DNA of 64,000 bases from Talinum fruticosum (Eukaryota; Streptophyta; Magnoliopsida; Caryophyllales; Talinaceae). The notes under the pieces were generated by a model. The model did no database searches. It saw only the letters and a list, made by a program, of their open reading frames with translations, and was not told the DNA's origin. The translations under genes were made by a program, and so were the position numbers. Each line of letters opens with the position of its first letter. The first letter of the stretch is position 1. Shown one piece after another: positions 45,641 to 57,851 of the stretch. The stretch spans positions 668,501 through 732,500 of the forward strand of contig JAITYX010000134.1 in NCBI GenBank assembly GCA_021018815.1. The letters are read 5' to 3'.

Positions 45641-47255
45641 GTAAACAGGTGAAGAAGGCTTTTTCCTGTAAATTAGTCCGGGCTCAGTCCTATTTTCATT
45701 CTTATGAATGGGACCATGCTCGGCATTCCTAAACTTTACAGTTATGGAATAAGTCTTGAAGAGATTTGAATAGGAATTAGATTTCTCCTCGATATTGTAA
45801 CCAAGTCTTTCTTTCCTAAATAAGACACACTGAGAGCCAAGTAAAACATCAAGGTTCTTCGACCTTGAGTGAGTTTCAAAACAAGTTCTTGAGACTCATT
45901 GAGCTTCCTTTCGGTTGCTCATTCTCTCGTATCGATTGACTCGGACTCTGTCTTATTTTCTTGAGCACTCGGTCTTAAGTACCTTCAGATTTGTCTCAGG
46001 TTTTCTAACTCATTTTTCAAAACATTGCTCTCAGCGAGTAAGAGACTCAAGTTTTTCTCTAAACTGTGAAGAGTCGAATTGGACTTTCCTTCTAAAGTAT
46101 AAATATGTCCGGCTAAATCAACTTTAGAGAATTTGAGAAAGTATTCAATTACCTCCTCAATATCCGAGTTCTCATTGTCCGATTCAAATTCAGCTTCGAG
46201 TCCGTAAGTGCCATAAGACATTTCGAGTCGTCGGAATCATCTTCTTCGGATGTGTCGTCATCACTCTAGGTAGCCGTCATAGCCTTCTTCTTTATGTCCT
46301 TCTTTCTTTTGGGACAATCTTTGACTATGTGCTCCTTCATCGCCACATTCAAAGCAACTAGAGTTCTTAGTTAAAGATAACTTTGAAGGGGATAAATATT
46401 TACCTTTTATGTCCTTCTTATCTTTCTTGTAGAACTCATCCTTTGGCCTCTTTCCCTAGTTCTTGTATTTCAACATTCTCTTGAAGCTGGAAGCTATGAG
46501 TGTCATTGGATCCTCTTCTGATTCCGAGGAGCTTGGACTTTCGTGTGTTTGTTGAGGCCTTCAGCGCAATGTTCCTTTTGGTGCTGACTTGGGCATCCTT
46601 TTCTTCCGAGATGAATATCGTGGGTAAGTAACTTCCCAAAAGCTCGTCCGGTCTTAGTTGGGAGAGGTTCTCGGCTTCTTCAATGGTTGTCACCTTGGGA
46701 CCACATCCGTTCTTTGGTAGAGTTCTCATAATGTTTAAATTTCTTCATGAGAGATCTTTCTACCCGGATATTTAAGATTATTAGTAATCTCTGTGAACCG
46801 AACATACATCCGAGTGATGTTTTCATCCGGCCCCATCTTGAACAGCTCGTATTTATGAAGATATTGACTTATCTTCGCCTGCTTCACTTGGCTTGTTCCT
46901 TCATAGGTGTTGAAAAGAGTGTCCCACACCCCTTTGGCCGTGTCACAACCTCGAGACCCTGTTGTATTCTTACGTGGTAATACAACACATCGGTGTGTTT
47001 ATAACTTTTAAGTTCTTTACGAACTTCTCGGTTCTTACGTGGTGTACTTAGATTTGGCTTTAGGTATAGTATTTCCATTCTCCGTCTTCATTGGAATGTA
47101 GTTTCCTGCTTGGATGATGTTCCAAACATCTTCATCGTTGTCCATCAGGAAACACTCCATCATCTTCTTCCAATGTGCAAAGTTTGACCCTTTGAACTTT
47201 GGTGGTGCAGTAGATGATCTTCCTTCATTGAACTCTCCATTGTTCTAAGCCATCC
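45641..47255 (-). pseudogene. SIRE copy B gag
   Basis: Minus strand from about 47255: a piece matching the capsid start, WDTLFNTYEGTSQVKQAKIS (46928-46869), KYELFKMGPDENITRMYVRF, KISHEEI, then LPKNGCGPKVTTIEEAENLS (46720-46661). A region around the zinc knuckle near 46340-46400 is decayed, and the acidic C-terminal part is at 46221-45985 (GLEAEFESDNENSD). The frame is broken but the order matches copy A. Confidence 0.85.
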
Positions 47256-47297
47256 GATCTTTATACCTTTGGATGGTGAGATCCTCTTGAAAGGCTA

Positions 47298-47310
47298 GGC
47301 TCGATACCAA
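47298..47310 (-). promoter_or_regulatory. SIRE copy B primer-binding site
   Basis: The minus strand reads TTGGTATCGAGCC, identical to copy A and lacking the same A relative to the common plant copia site. Confidence 0.8.
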
Positions 47311-47311
47311 T

Positions 47312-48579
47312 TGAAGGTTTGCTCTTGGAGAGTCTAAGTCACCCTAGAGGGGGAAGGGGGTGAATAGAGTGATGAAGAAAATTAAACAATTTTTGCACTA
47401 ACACAAACCAAAAGTAGATTTTGAGTCTAGATTGGACTTAGAAAGACAATAAGATAGATACACGTGGAAACCCTCCCGGGGTAAAAAACCATGGATAGTG
47501 CTAAGCATCAAGTCAAATCCACCATTTTGAATCCACAAAATACAAAGGATCGACTCGACCAGAATTGCTCCCTTAAACAATTCCTTACAATGTTTTCCTA
47601 GACTCAAAAGTTCCCTCATCCGATCTAGTATTTCCGACTAAGGTAACCTTTACAATCAGGAAAAGCTGAGCTGAGTTAACCCTTACAACTCGGTCAAGGG
47701 ACTTACTAAGAATGTAAGAGAAGTATGTAATTAGTTACAAAACTTTCTTTACAACTCGAGAGAATATTAAATATAAATTTGGAGTTGTAAGAAGAAGATT
47801 GATCGAGTATGTACTAAGTAAGTGTTGGATAATATGTTCAACAATAGGTGCGGCAATATGTTTAGCAATCTTCTAGTCTTATGAAGTGGCTTACGTCTAT
47901 AGCCAACTAGGCAGAGTGACCGTTGACTCTTGGTTTTGGACTGAAATCTTCACTAGCCATTGGAACGACTATTTTGAGTCACTTAGAAAAGATCCATTGT
48001 GATGTGAACGTTGTGCAACAACTCTTGGCTCCAAAAGGTGTTCAAGTCAACTGGTGATGTCCGAAAAGCAAAGTTGAAACCACTGTTAAGCCTAGCACTC
48101 GGAGTTTTCTAGTTTTGGAAACAGACAACCACGACACGGTGTCCGAGCTATGTCCGAAGTACCTAAAACTTGTCTCGCTAGTGTTTAACAGCGAGAAGCC
48201 GGTTGCTTTTGAAATTCCAAAATAGATTAGCCTCATTTGAATAACCTACAAAAGTAAACCACATTGGTTCTCAAAGTATAAAATACTTTGGTCTAAGATT
48301 AGTCATAGATGATAATTAAAACAGAGTAATTAAATTCTTAATTATCTTTGGCCTAAAAGAATGGAATTTTCTGAGTCTAATATTCAATATTTTCAAATTC
48401 AATAACTAAAACAGAGTAATTAAATTCAATAATTAAAACACCGAGTGTAGGAGATAATTAATAAAGCATTTTCCGAGTCGGTTAGAACAGAATGAAAACT
48501 TGGATAAGAGTTTCTATAATACACAAAATGACTTAGAATCAAAAACTAAGAGAGATAGAGATTTATACCCGAGTATTCA
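47312..48579 (-). repeat. SIRE copy B 5' LTR
   Basis: 1268 bp, shorter than in copy A. Minus strand runs from a decayed start (TGAATACTCGGG) to AAACCTTCA. Direct duplication of 'aaacagagtaattaaattc' near 48323 and 48409 is visible inside. Confidence 0.87.
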
Positions 48580-49488
48580 ATATATAATCACATTTAAATT
48601 CCTTCACGCCTACTTGTAACCTTTTAATTTCATTTTTGTTTTCCTTTGCTTTTCTTTTCTTTTCTTTATTGCTTTCGTTTATTGCTTTTATATTTGTTTA
48701 GACTCCTTTCGATAGCATGCTTTGATTGGTTTAAATTGTGTATCTAATTATGATGTGTGCCTATTCTTAATGTGTTATCTAAACTCACCTTTCAAACTAG
48801 TAAAGGTTGTCTTTTGACGGGCGGAACAGAAAGGCTTATCCTACATTTCGTACCCTCGCCCCCGAATCTGGATTCTCGGTTTCTAGACCGACGGAGTCAA
48901 TTTTAAACCTCTTCTAAGCTTAATTTTCTCATACTAAGATTGGAAGAGTATTTCTTTATTTTATTTTTGTTAATTTTTGTTCTTAAAACTGAATTGGCGA
49001 CTCTGTTTTCTTATTTACTTCTCCTAATTTTCTTCCCGACTTTTCTAATTGAAAATAAAAAAAGGGTTTTTAGATCCGATAGTCGGGCCGGGGACCGAGA
49101 CCGATTAGTTCGATTAGGGGCCTTGGCCGGCGTCGCCACCGTTCGGCGCTAGTGCTTGCCAGCGCCAGGCGGTCGGTGGGTAGGGGTTCAATCCAAGCCG
49201 ATGATTTCACACTTGGTTTAGCCCAAAAGCCCTACGGCATTCAATTTTTAGTTGTGAAATAATATTCCAGGATTTCTAAAAATAGTTCCTAAAATAAACT
49301 GATTAATAAAAACGACATTCAATTTTACTTAATTTTAAATCATATTATAAAACTCGAAATCTTAATAAGTGATTCATCCCCAATTTCAAAAATCAAATCA
49401 TTTCCATCTTCAAAAAGAGAAAATCCCGCCAATTCGTGGGGAGGCTCGGGGCCCCGGCTCCGGCCTAGGGGTTCTCGCGGTTCCTACG
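48580..49488 (+). mobile_element. Solo Tat-type gypsy LTR (G2), right half
   Basis: Continues 38958-39973 after SIRE copy B. Landmarks GGCGGAACAGAAAGGC (48819), CATACTAAGATTGGAAGAG (48931), a GC-rich run (49080-49190), and the end GGTTCCTACG at 49479-49488. Confidence 0.88.
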
Positions 49489-50000
49489 GCTTTCGCTAAT
49501 CTTTAACTATTCATCGACACAATGAACAAAGATACCATAAGAGAGCATCGGCATGGCTGCATTCAACTTTGCTAAAGCGTCAACCCATGTCTTCCAATGG
49601 CATCATACCTTAATTGAAAGTACATAGAATGATTTTCAAGTGCCTCTAGTATGGGGATAAATAAGTGCCTCCGCATTCAAAATCTTCAACGAAGTTGATA
49701 TTCATTGTGAATTGGATCAACTGCGAAATAATCTTTGTATAAGCGCTCATGAGCTTCTTCTTGGTTTCTTTTTATATATCTTTTTTTTTCAAGGCTTGGA
49801 TGCTGATGACACTCACCTCCTTTAAGCGTGTTCCTTAATCTTTGTAGATAATAACATTTCTTTATCATCAAGAAGTTCTTCCGAAATGGGCATATCATCA
49901 TTGGATTGTTCTAATATGAATCTTAGTCTATTTGATGACGATAAAGATGAGGTTGAGGAGGACGAGGATAAGGATGAGGATGAGTATTTTTCCATTTCCA
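49489..50000 (-). pseudogene. PIF/Harbinger transposase, N-terminal fragment
   Basis: Minus strand: a Ser-rich, then acidic start (MEKYSSSSLSSSSSTSS, 49995-49945), DDMPISEELLDDKEML, then KRYIKRNQEEAHERLYKDYF (49786-49727) and AVDPIHNEYQLR. After a shift come a region like YDAIGRHGL and a VDE motif (49530), just before the LTR. This is the usual order of plant ALP1-like transposases. Continues at 38957. Confidence 0.88.
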
Positions 50001-50323
50001 ACCACCTATTTACAAATAATTATAGTTAGAAAAGGTTAGACAGACTAAGCACATGTAATTTGTTCTAATACAAAAAGTTAGACAAATTTCCTCCGGTGGC
50101 AAAAAAATGTGTAAACGATTGAATATTTTATTTCATAAATTAAAATCTTGAAACAATGGATAAAAGTTAAACAAACTAAGCACTTGCAAGTTATTTGAAC
50201 TTTCACTAACATACTAAACTTATTAGAATAAGATAAAAATAAAACAAACTAAGCACACTGTAATTTATTTGGACATTCACTAACATACTAAACTATTGGA
50301 TTTATTATAATGGTTACTTGGAA
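50001..50323. repeat. Short repeated unit between Harbinger ORFs
   Basis: Three imperfect copies starting near 50038, 50170 and 50247, each with AAACAAACTAAGCAC; the last two share CACTAACATACTAAAC (50213 and 50278). Non-coding, AT-rich spacer. Confidence 0.6.
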
Positions 50324-51590
50324 TTATCCTATACTTATGCGTCTAATATATTCCTTCATGCATTCAAAATGAAGGGCATCGTTTAGAGACATATGGCTGA
50401 GATCCATTGCTATAATTTTGTCATCACATTATCTCTCCTTCAATTCTTGCTTCTACTATTTGTATTTCATTGTGCTTTAAAACTTATCCTCCATTACCTA
50501 TCCTTATTTCTACTGCAAATCACTTCCTCACATGTCTTTTCTTTCCTCTCTTGAACTTTGATACAATCATAAAGGTCATCTATTTTATCCCGAGTTGTTG
50601 TGATGAGATCAACTTCGAGGTTTCCTTTTGCTTCCCCTTTCTCTCTGTTGCTTTTCTCCCGATAGAGCTGCTAATACCACTCACTTCTTCAACACTTGGA
50701 TCTTCGGTGCTTGAGGATCTAGGTATCATGTTGCCCTCCAATTTCATTTATTTTGGATCTTTTTACGATCCCGATGGAGGTGTAAAGGTTTATGATGGCA
50801 TAGGTTGCTCAACTAATGCCTTCTATTTCGGTTGGACTATTAGTATGTAATACTAGTGTACAAACACAAACTTCTTACCCTCTACTTTATCAAAGAGATC
50901 ATGAGCACGAGAGATACCGTCTTCCATGCTCGTCCCACTAATATTGCTTTAGCGGATTTCCTTTATGATCCGAGTCTACTTGGACACCATCGGCTGCCCC
51001 AGATTCAACCGAGTGTTGTAAGTCTTACCTATTCTCGAAAGAGATCCTCGTTGGAGGTTGTTGAAGTTCTCGGCTACCTTACTCCAAAATGATCTTGTCT
51101 TTGGATCAACCCTAGTAATGGGGTCCGAGCGAATAGTAATCAAGAAGTAATAAGTCTTTTATAGTCTTCTAATTTCCACTCTTTTACCCCACGACAACTT
51201 CCCTCCATTTCATCCTCGCCAACTCATTCGTATCACTACCAATTCCAAAGTGCCCTAAGCCGACAATCGAAATGGTCGGGGTTAATGAGGGTGCTTGAGT
51301 TGTTTTCATTTGATAGGTGAGAATGATAAGGTGGGAGTTTGCAAGGATATTTTGGTGGTGTAAGATATTGGAAATAAGATGATTCATTTCGATTTGGTGC
51401 ATAAATCCCACTAGATAAACTTTGGTAATATTGAGGGTAAGGGTAGTTTGATGGTGGAAGGTATGGTGGGTAACGGTAGTTTGGTGTAACAACTTGGCTT
51501 GAACCAATACTACGACTTCCTACATTTTGTATTTCATTGCCTTCAAATAAACGTATAAACAGATGTGGTCTAGAAGAATCCATCAATGTC
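50324..51590 (-). pseudogene. PIF/Harbinger ORF1 (Myb/SANT-type accessory protein)
   Basis: Minus strand starts near MDSSRPHLFI (51584). It has a Tyr/Pro/Ser-rich part (YPQYYQSLSSGIYAPNRN), then pieces that match plant Harbinger ORF1: FW.KVAENFNN (about 51080-51050), a region near GTSMEDGISRAHDLFDKVEG (50945-50886), and a C-terminal helix MSLNDALHFECMKEYIRRIS ending at the stop 50324-50326. ORF1 normally brings the transposase to the nucleus and binds the element ends. Frameshifts and stops throughout. Confidence 0.72.
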
Positions 51591-52337
51591 TACAAACAAC
51601 ACCTATATGGAGGGAAACATTTATGTTTTTGGTCATTACTTACATAATTTCGGAAAAAGTTTTTCTGATTTAATTTACTTATAAATTGTCGCCTTCAAGT
51701 AACCTTATTAACATGTAATTGTAACATTACATTATAACAAATTCAAATTAGATTATTATTTATTCATGTAACACAATAAATTCTTCATTTTAACATAAAC
51801 AACTCAGCATATCATTTATTCACATATAAATCTCATCAATACAGTAATAAAATTATCATTTGTTAATATATTTTTAGACTAAAAGTTTAATCACATATTT
51901 GCAAATTAAACTACATATATATAATATTATGCTAACAGAAAATAATATTATACTGTATTAACGTAAATTAAAGCCCTAACTTACTCATATCATTCTAACA
52001 AATAAAAAAACATGTTCATATGAATTTAAATTATTTTACATATCAATCATATCATATCATATATAATATAATAGAATCATTATTTTATAATATTTCCAAA
52101 TCCAATATAATTTACACCTGATGAGACATACCAATTATATCAATTTGTTCAACAATTTATAAGCATGATATTATTTATTTACACATAAATATAACAGTAA
52201 TATTAACAATATAAGTTACAAATAGAAGAATAATCACAAACATGGTTCAGTTATGGATTAGTTGGAGTTATTCCTCAATAATACCTACAAAATAAAGATT
52301 GACATCAATCAATTAATGAAAATATATCGTTAACAAA
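51591..52337. other. AT-rich DNA, no gene seen
   Basis: Long AT-rich stretch with 'catatcaatcatatcat' and 'tatataatata' runs. Probably the 5' flank of the Harbinger element. I could not find its terminal repeats. Confidence 0.5.
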
Positions 52338-52339
52338 TA

Positions 52340-52514
52340 CTCTTTTCATTTCTAAAAAGCTGTCAAATTTTTGGGAATAAAAAATGAGGAAACATTATTT
52401 ATCACTTATACCTTTCAAATGAAGGGTTACGTTTTTACTATATAGATAAATTTTTACAATGTTTTTAAGACACAGAAAATAAAAAATTTGACAACTTTTA
52501 TGGGACGGAGAGGG
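52340..52514. mobile_element. Stowaway-like MITE
   Basis: 175 bp. The right end, read inward on the minus strand, is CCCTCTCCGTCCCATAAAAG, close to the Stowaway CTCCCTCCGTCCC. The left end CTCTTTTCATTTCTAAAAAG is its decayed match, and both continue into TGTCAAATTTTT. TA flanks both sides (52338-52339, 52515-52516). No coding capacity. Confidence 0.8.
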
Positions 52515-52516
52515 TA

Positions 52517-53312
52517 CATAATTACAAATTAAAACATGAAAGTATCAAATATAAGTACAATAAAAATTCTACTTATTAAAATTACATACCTAACACAAAC
52601 TTTATAATTTTTCTCCATCTTTTTCTATCGACCTTCTAATAAGAATACTACTTTAGTTGTAGAATTTTTAAATGGGAAATTGATCACAATATACGTGGGT
52701 ATTTATAGAATAAAAATAAGAAAATAAATTACGTTACTTGACAATAAGATATTCACAACAACTATATTTTCATTTGCAAATCAAATAGTCGTTGCTTTTT
52801 ACCCAACTTTCCTCTTTTTAATTACAGTAACCGAAAAAAGGAATTCTAACCAAAAAAAAGGAAATGATTGCTTTTCGCTTTGTGAGTGGAACGAATCTCA
52901 GGGCCACTATGTGGGCTGTTCAAGGTCGAGCCTAAGGAAACATGTGTTGTATTTACTTAGATGGTCCCACATGGCTAAAAAGGAAATTGCAGAATAGGCG
53001 GTACAAATGCTCTAAACTATCTTACATTAAAGGTTAGATTCAAAGCATTGGAGATTTTTCAATACGTGCCAATTTCTTAACATTCCCTTGTTAGTGAGCC
53101 TCGTATAGGATGAAACCTCGGAAAATGGGGAGAAACAAGAAAATAGAGTTACATTGAACTCGGAAGTATTTCGACTTTGCCACTACTTAAAACAACTGAC
53201 ATTTTCAAACCTTCTTTTGTCTTTTTGGAAAGGCTGTGTGAATAGCTTACTGCAACTATAGCCAAAACCATTTCTTATCTCTAAAAAAAAGTCATCATTT
53301 ACAAGCATATAT
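52517..53312. other. No feature recognised
   Basis: AT-rich intergenic DNA. A moderately less AT-rich part at 52890-53250 shows no reading frame or repeat that I can place. Confidence 0.5.
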
Positions 53313-53331
53313 CACCACTGCTAGAAAAATG

Positions 53332-53590
53332 GCAAATAGCGACGAAAATGGCGACGGAAATTTGTCAAATAGCGACGGAATCTTGGAATTAGCGACGCAA
53401 TTAGCGACGGAATATTTCCGTTATTAAAAACCGGGTCGCTAAAATTTAGCGACGGAAATATCCGAATCCGTCGCTAATTAGCGACGGATCAGCGACGGAA
53501 ATGCCTTCCGTAGGCGATGGAAATCAGCGACGGAATACATTTTCCGTCGCGGAAATTAGTGACGGAATTTGCAAAAATTCCGTCGCTGAT
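53332..53590 (+). repeat. CACTA left subterminal repeat array
   Basis: About ten copies of AGCGACGGAA in direct order with a few inverted (TTCCGTCGCT), including an inverted pair around 53420-53480. Confidence 0.92.
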
Positions 53591-54973
53591 TTTCCATTAA
53601 CCTAATACAAAAAATGTGAATGGATATATAAATTCAAAATTGACATATGTGACAATTACATTTGGCATTTACATATGCCACAACGTGGTCCTCCAAGTTG
53701 GATATACAAATCCAACATAAATTTCACAATCATAAACAATCCAAACACGGTTATAACAATTTCACAAAAACAACCATGCAAAAGTTCACAAACAACCATA
53801 AATACACTATCCAAAAAATTCGCAAAATGTTCACCAATACACAAAAGTTTTGATGGGTATCGTGTTGGTTTTCGGTGCTCGAGGTTGAGAGAGGTACACC
53901 ATGCTCACCGGTGAATACACTTAGCTCGGCTGGTGCTATGGTCTTGGCTTTCCAAAGCTAGCTTCTTGAATTTCTTTAGGTTCTCCTGGTATTGGTCTGT
54001 TGGAATCATAATCGAGCTCCCTTGAAATGTTACGTTAACCGCTGTTTCTTTCAACGAGATGCTCGATCGATAAGTTCTCCTCCGGAGCTTGCACTACCGC
54101 TTCAAGAGAACCAGGAGACAATGGTTTAATATTGGCACAAGTTGCAAGTTTGAAACACATAAGAAATAGGAAGGGAAGGGAGAGAGTTTTGAAAACTATT
54201 AAACCTCACAAGTCATTAAGCTGCAGGAAGCAAACTGAAAAATGAATTATGCAGAAATCTTGCTATAACTCCTAAAGTCGCGTTTACAATCGGATCCTAC
54301 TCACCTATTCTATGGTGGGGATTTGTTAGGCTAATTTTGGTTGGATATATTTTGTATATGACCGAACTATATTTTCTTTAGGTCTTATGTATAATTTTTA
54401 AATAAGATAAGTTATATCGAAAGTAGTATAGTTATATATTTAGATATTCGAATAACTCAATTATAAGAAAAGAGCCTAAAGTTATTGAGAATAGTGATTC
54501 AAAAGATGAAAGGACCAAATATAGTGGTAATGTTTTGTTAATTTTGATTTTTTTTGGAGATTATGTTATTCACCAAATATAGTGCAATTACATGATGGAC
54601 AATGCATTTATGAGAAGCAAGCTAGCTGATCTTAGAGCTTTTTTTAAAAAAATGAACTAATTGACATAATCCTCCAGCAACAATGTTAAAAGGCCTTACA
54701 TTATGATGTTTCCTAGCTGCTTCTTTCTCTCACAAATTATTCCTAATTTAATCAACCGCAAAGATAAACAATGACCCTTTCCTTCAATTTCAATTCCAAT
54801 TCCGACACCCTGTTTAGAGTTATTTTGCCATCTAAACTAGTCCCTCTTTTTTAAGTCCTACTTGCCGTTGTTTAATATTTCATTAACAATGATGATCTAT
54901 GTAAATTATCTTCGTCGAGTATATGTCTAGGCGGTAGCAGTGGTGGCCCAATGCGGCGGCAGCAACCAAGGGT
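53591..54973. other. Interior of the CACTA, unplaced
   Basis: No gene recognised. 53850-54130 is less AT-rich and may be a decayed accessory-protein region or captured DNA; the remainder is AT-rich. Short open frames at 53656-53914 overlap on both strands and show no family pattern. Confidence 0.4.
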
Positions 54974-56500
54974 TAGAAGTTTTCTAAAAATTTTAGCGAG
55001 TTCCGTTTGAACTATGGTCCAACCCATAGGCTAAAAAGCCTTAAAACCTGCATAAAATTCACAATAAAACTCAACGAGCCACACGCTTGGAGTACACGAC
55101 TCAACGCCCACTTACATTTCGAACTAGTTTACAACCCAAGTCATGAACTCAGCAAAAACTAGATATACAACCACTTGAGATCAAAATTACCGGAGGAAGG
55201 AAATCTCTAGCTTGTCGAGCTATTAGTTCGAGTCTCCATACATACATCTAATTTACTACACATAGCACGAATAGTCACCATTCAATGCAAGCAATCATTC
55301 TTAGCTCTTCTCCTACTATGCCTTTCCCAATTCATCAATTTAGTACGATTAATTCCATTTTCTCGCCACAATAACTACAAGCGAGATATCACTTAAGTTA
55401 ACGTTTCAATTTCGTCACAATTCATTGTCTTTTGCTTCAATTACTCATTTTATGCCCCTACTTTATAAGTCAATTGCTTTTGCCCGTACTCAGCCACACG
55501 ACTCTTGCTCTCACTTTATTGCTTAAGTCCCATTTGCTGTGCTTAACTTCAAACTTGATTTCATCCCAAAGACCGAGATATGTTCTAAACTCAATTTAAC
55601 CTTAGAATTCCCAACTCGCTATTTCTCTACCTCGATTATGCGTCAATCAAGATGAAGTCATGTCCCTCCTTTATACCCAAATCATCATTTCCCAATACGC
55701 ATTGTTATCTTCCAGTGCAAGAACTTAGGAAGTCTCTAAGGTTTAAGCGAAGCATCGATTCGCAATTTGTACCCAATCTACCACTATTTTGTCCTTAAGT
55801 GCCATTTGAGATTTTCACAATACTCTTTACACCTACACAACCTAAACCTTCTAAACTCTCGGTATCTCAACTCAGCCCCATTCAACTACTAAGCTCCTTC
55901 GGTTTTCGATTCGAGACTCTAGCAATTTCATTCGATTTTCTCATAACCTAATTCGGTTCTAACAATCCCCTAGCTTCGTTCTATCACATAAACATTCAAT
56001 AATCACAACAAACTCATTTGGGTTTCGAAATTACTAATAGTTTAGAGTATAAGACTACCCACCTCGATTCGGGGATTGACAGTTTGCTCAAGTTCAGGTT
56101 AGCTTGGTCGGTTTCTCCCTTCCCTTACTCTTTCCTCGCTGCCCGCCGTTGTTCTGCCGTCTTCGTGCTGCGCTTGACGCCGTCGCCGGCCACTTCACGC
56201 CCGACGCCGTCGATTCGGGGACTGTCCTCACGCCCACCGGCTGCCTCCCTCTTTGCCTTCGCGTTTGTGTCCCTTTCCTAGCCTCGATTTCGCCCTTCTT
56301 CGTGCTCGCTCGATTCCCGGCGCTCACCGGCCGCTTCACTGTCGTTCGCCGATCGGCACGCATGGTCCTTTAAGGAGAGGCGGCCGCGGCGGGCGAATAG
56401 GCGGCGGGAGTGGGGGTGGCGACCGGTGTTGGGCACTAACGCTCGCGATCGCTCTCGCTTGCCCTCTCTCTTTCGGGAATTCGGTCGGCCGAAAAGCTAG
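54974..56500 (+). repeat. Gypsy LTR fragment inside the CACTA
   Basis: Collinear with 58030-60103: shared AACTCAACGAGCCACACGC (55069), 'taaccttagaattccc' style text, and GGGTTTCGAAATTACTAATA (56020). It lacks the LTR start. After 56050 it runs into a GC-rich part (56100-56460) like the downstream leader of such LTRs, and stops where the right subterminal array begins. Confidence 0.75.
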
Positions 56501-56860
56501 ATCCGAATTTATTCGGATTTAGCGACAGAAAAGTCCGTCGCTAAAAAAATTTCAAATTATCGATGGATTATTCCGTCGCTAAACACTAATAAAATTTTGT
56601 TTAATTTTTTTAGGTTTTCTTAAATCTAAAAAATCAATCTATCGTTAGTGACGGAATATTCAGTCGCTATTTAATTCAACGACGGAATAGAGATGGAAAT
56701 TTCCGTCGCGATGCTAAATTAACGACGGATTATTATGTCCGTCGCTAATTCCGTCATTGTCGACACGATCGACATATTCCGTCGCAGATCCGTCGCTAAT
56801 TCCGTCACTATGTGGAGACGGACATGTTTCCGTCGCTAATGTCCGTCGCTATTTAGTAGT
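56501..56860 (-). repeat. CACTA right subterminal repeat array
   Basis: About twelve copies of the same unit as at the left end, mainly as TTCCGTCGCTA (inverted relative to the left array), between 56520 and 56855. Confidence 0.9.
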
Positions 56861-56875
56861 TTTGTAGTAGTGCAC

Positions 56876-57851
56876 AACAATGCACAATTCTCGTCGTAAA
56901 AGGTGAACTTATTACGGCAAGATTTTGACGTTATAAATAATCAAACATTTACAATGAGATGCTAAACTCTTTAATTTTCTCTTCCCGTCGCGAATGTTAA
57001 ATTCGGGAGAATTGAGGCGGTAAATTTTCTCACTTTTATTTAGTAAATGTCATTGTTTTATGTTGTGAGGTTAAAGTCTTCGATCGAACTCTTTTCTTAC
57101 CCTTCTCCTCCCCTGCGCCCCCTCTCTCTTTCTCCATTCAAGCGAGCTCATATCATGACCCTCCTTCTCGGCATCTCCACATCCTGTCTATGGCACACCC
57201 GGATCGAAGCAGCAGCAAGAGTATTGGGAGTGGGTTGGCCTTTCTAGCATAGATATGTTCTCTCTATTCATTCAAGAGAGCTTCGATCCCCACACTCCTC
57301 TAACCGTGTCATGCCGCACACCTAAATCATAGCAACAGCGAGAGCATCAAGGGTGGCTTGGCTTCTCCAAGCATCGATATGACCTTTGACATTTCGAGTC
57401 TCTTTTTCTGTCTGTCTCTCTTTCTCCCCTCTTGGACCACAAGTGTAGGTTTGGCAAAGTTTTTCTATTATGATCTGTTCGTGTTTACCAACCCGAAATA
57501 TTCATGGTGTTTCTTTGTTGTTATAATTTTCACGAGATCCGATGTTCTTCAGGACTTAACCAAATTGTGATTTTATGGAGGCTATGGTTTTTAAATTTAT
57601 AACAACTTATGTTCTGCTGCTGGCATAACATTGATTAGTATAGCTCCTCACCTGGTACATGCAATTTTGATCCAACGTACATACCTAGAAATCTTAGCAC
57701 CTCTATGGAACTCATTAGAAACTAGTTGTATTTAGCAACCTATTAATCGGCAAGGAACAATATGCCACACATTGCTTTGGTGATTCCTCTTCCTTCACTA
57801 TCTAGCAAGCTTTTCGAGTACTATTAGGATTTATTCTAATGCTACTTGGAA
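56876..57851. repeat. Non-coding flank with a tandem duplication
   Basis: Two diverged copies of about 130 bp, from about 57125 to 57257 and from 57258 to 57382, each with 'ATTCAAG.GAGCT', 'CACACC..ATC', 'AGCA.CAG..AGAGTAT/ATC' and 'GCATCGATATG'-like text. The rest has a TC-rich stretch (57100-57135). No gene family recognised; it could be the leader of a lost gene or an element remnant. Confidence 0.5.

Larger units (their letters stand above)
39974..48579 (-). mobile_element. Ty1/copia SIRE retrotransposon, copy B, minus strand, partly replaced
   Basis: 5' LTR 47312-48579, primer site 47298-47310, gag, protease, integrase and the first part of RT run leftward to 43635. RNase H, the post-pol gene and most of the 3' LTR are missing; only the LTR end 39974-40414 remains, and a gypsy fragment (40416-43634) lies between. 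Flanks ATATG (39969-39973) and ATATA (48580-48584) agree at 4 of 5 bases, which puts the whole element inside one gypsy LTR. Confidence 0.85.
53316..56872 (+). mobile_element. Non-autonomous CACTA transposon, complete ends
   Basis: 3557 bp. The left end is CACTGCTAGAAAAATGGC; the right end on the minus strand is CACTACTACAAAACTAC. A 3-bp CAC duplication flanks it (53313-53315, 56873-56875). Both ends carry arrays of TAGCGACGGAA in opposite orientations. No transposase is present; the inside is filled with a gypsy LTR piece and unplaced DNA, so it would need TNP2 from elsewhere. Confidence 0.92.

Noticed and set aside
50470..50850. 126-residue plus-strand frame
   Set aside because: It lies antisense to Harbinger ORF1, whose minus-strand pieces match the known order.
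53656..53914. Short frames on both strands inside the CACTA
   Set aside because: No family pattern and mutually overlapping; could not be told from chance.
56018..56522. Several overlapping GC-rich frames on both strands
   Set aside because: High GC removes stops on all frames; the region reads as an LTR leader, not a protein.
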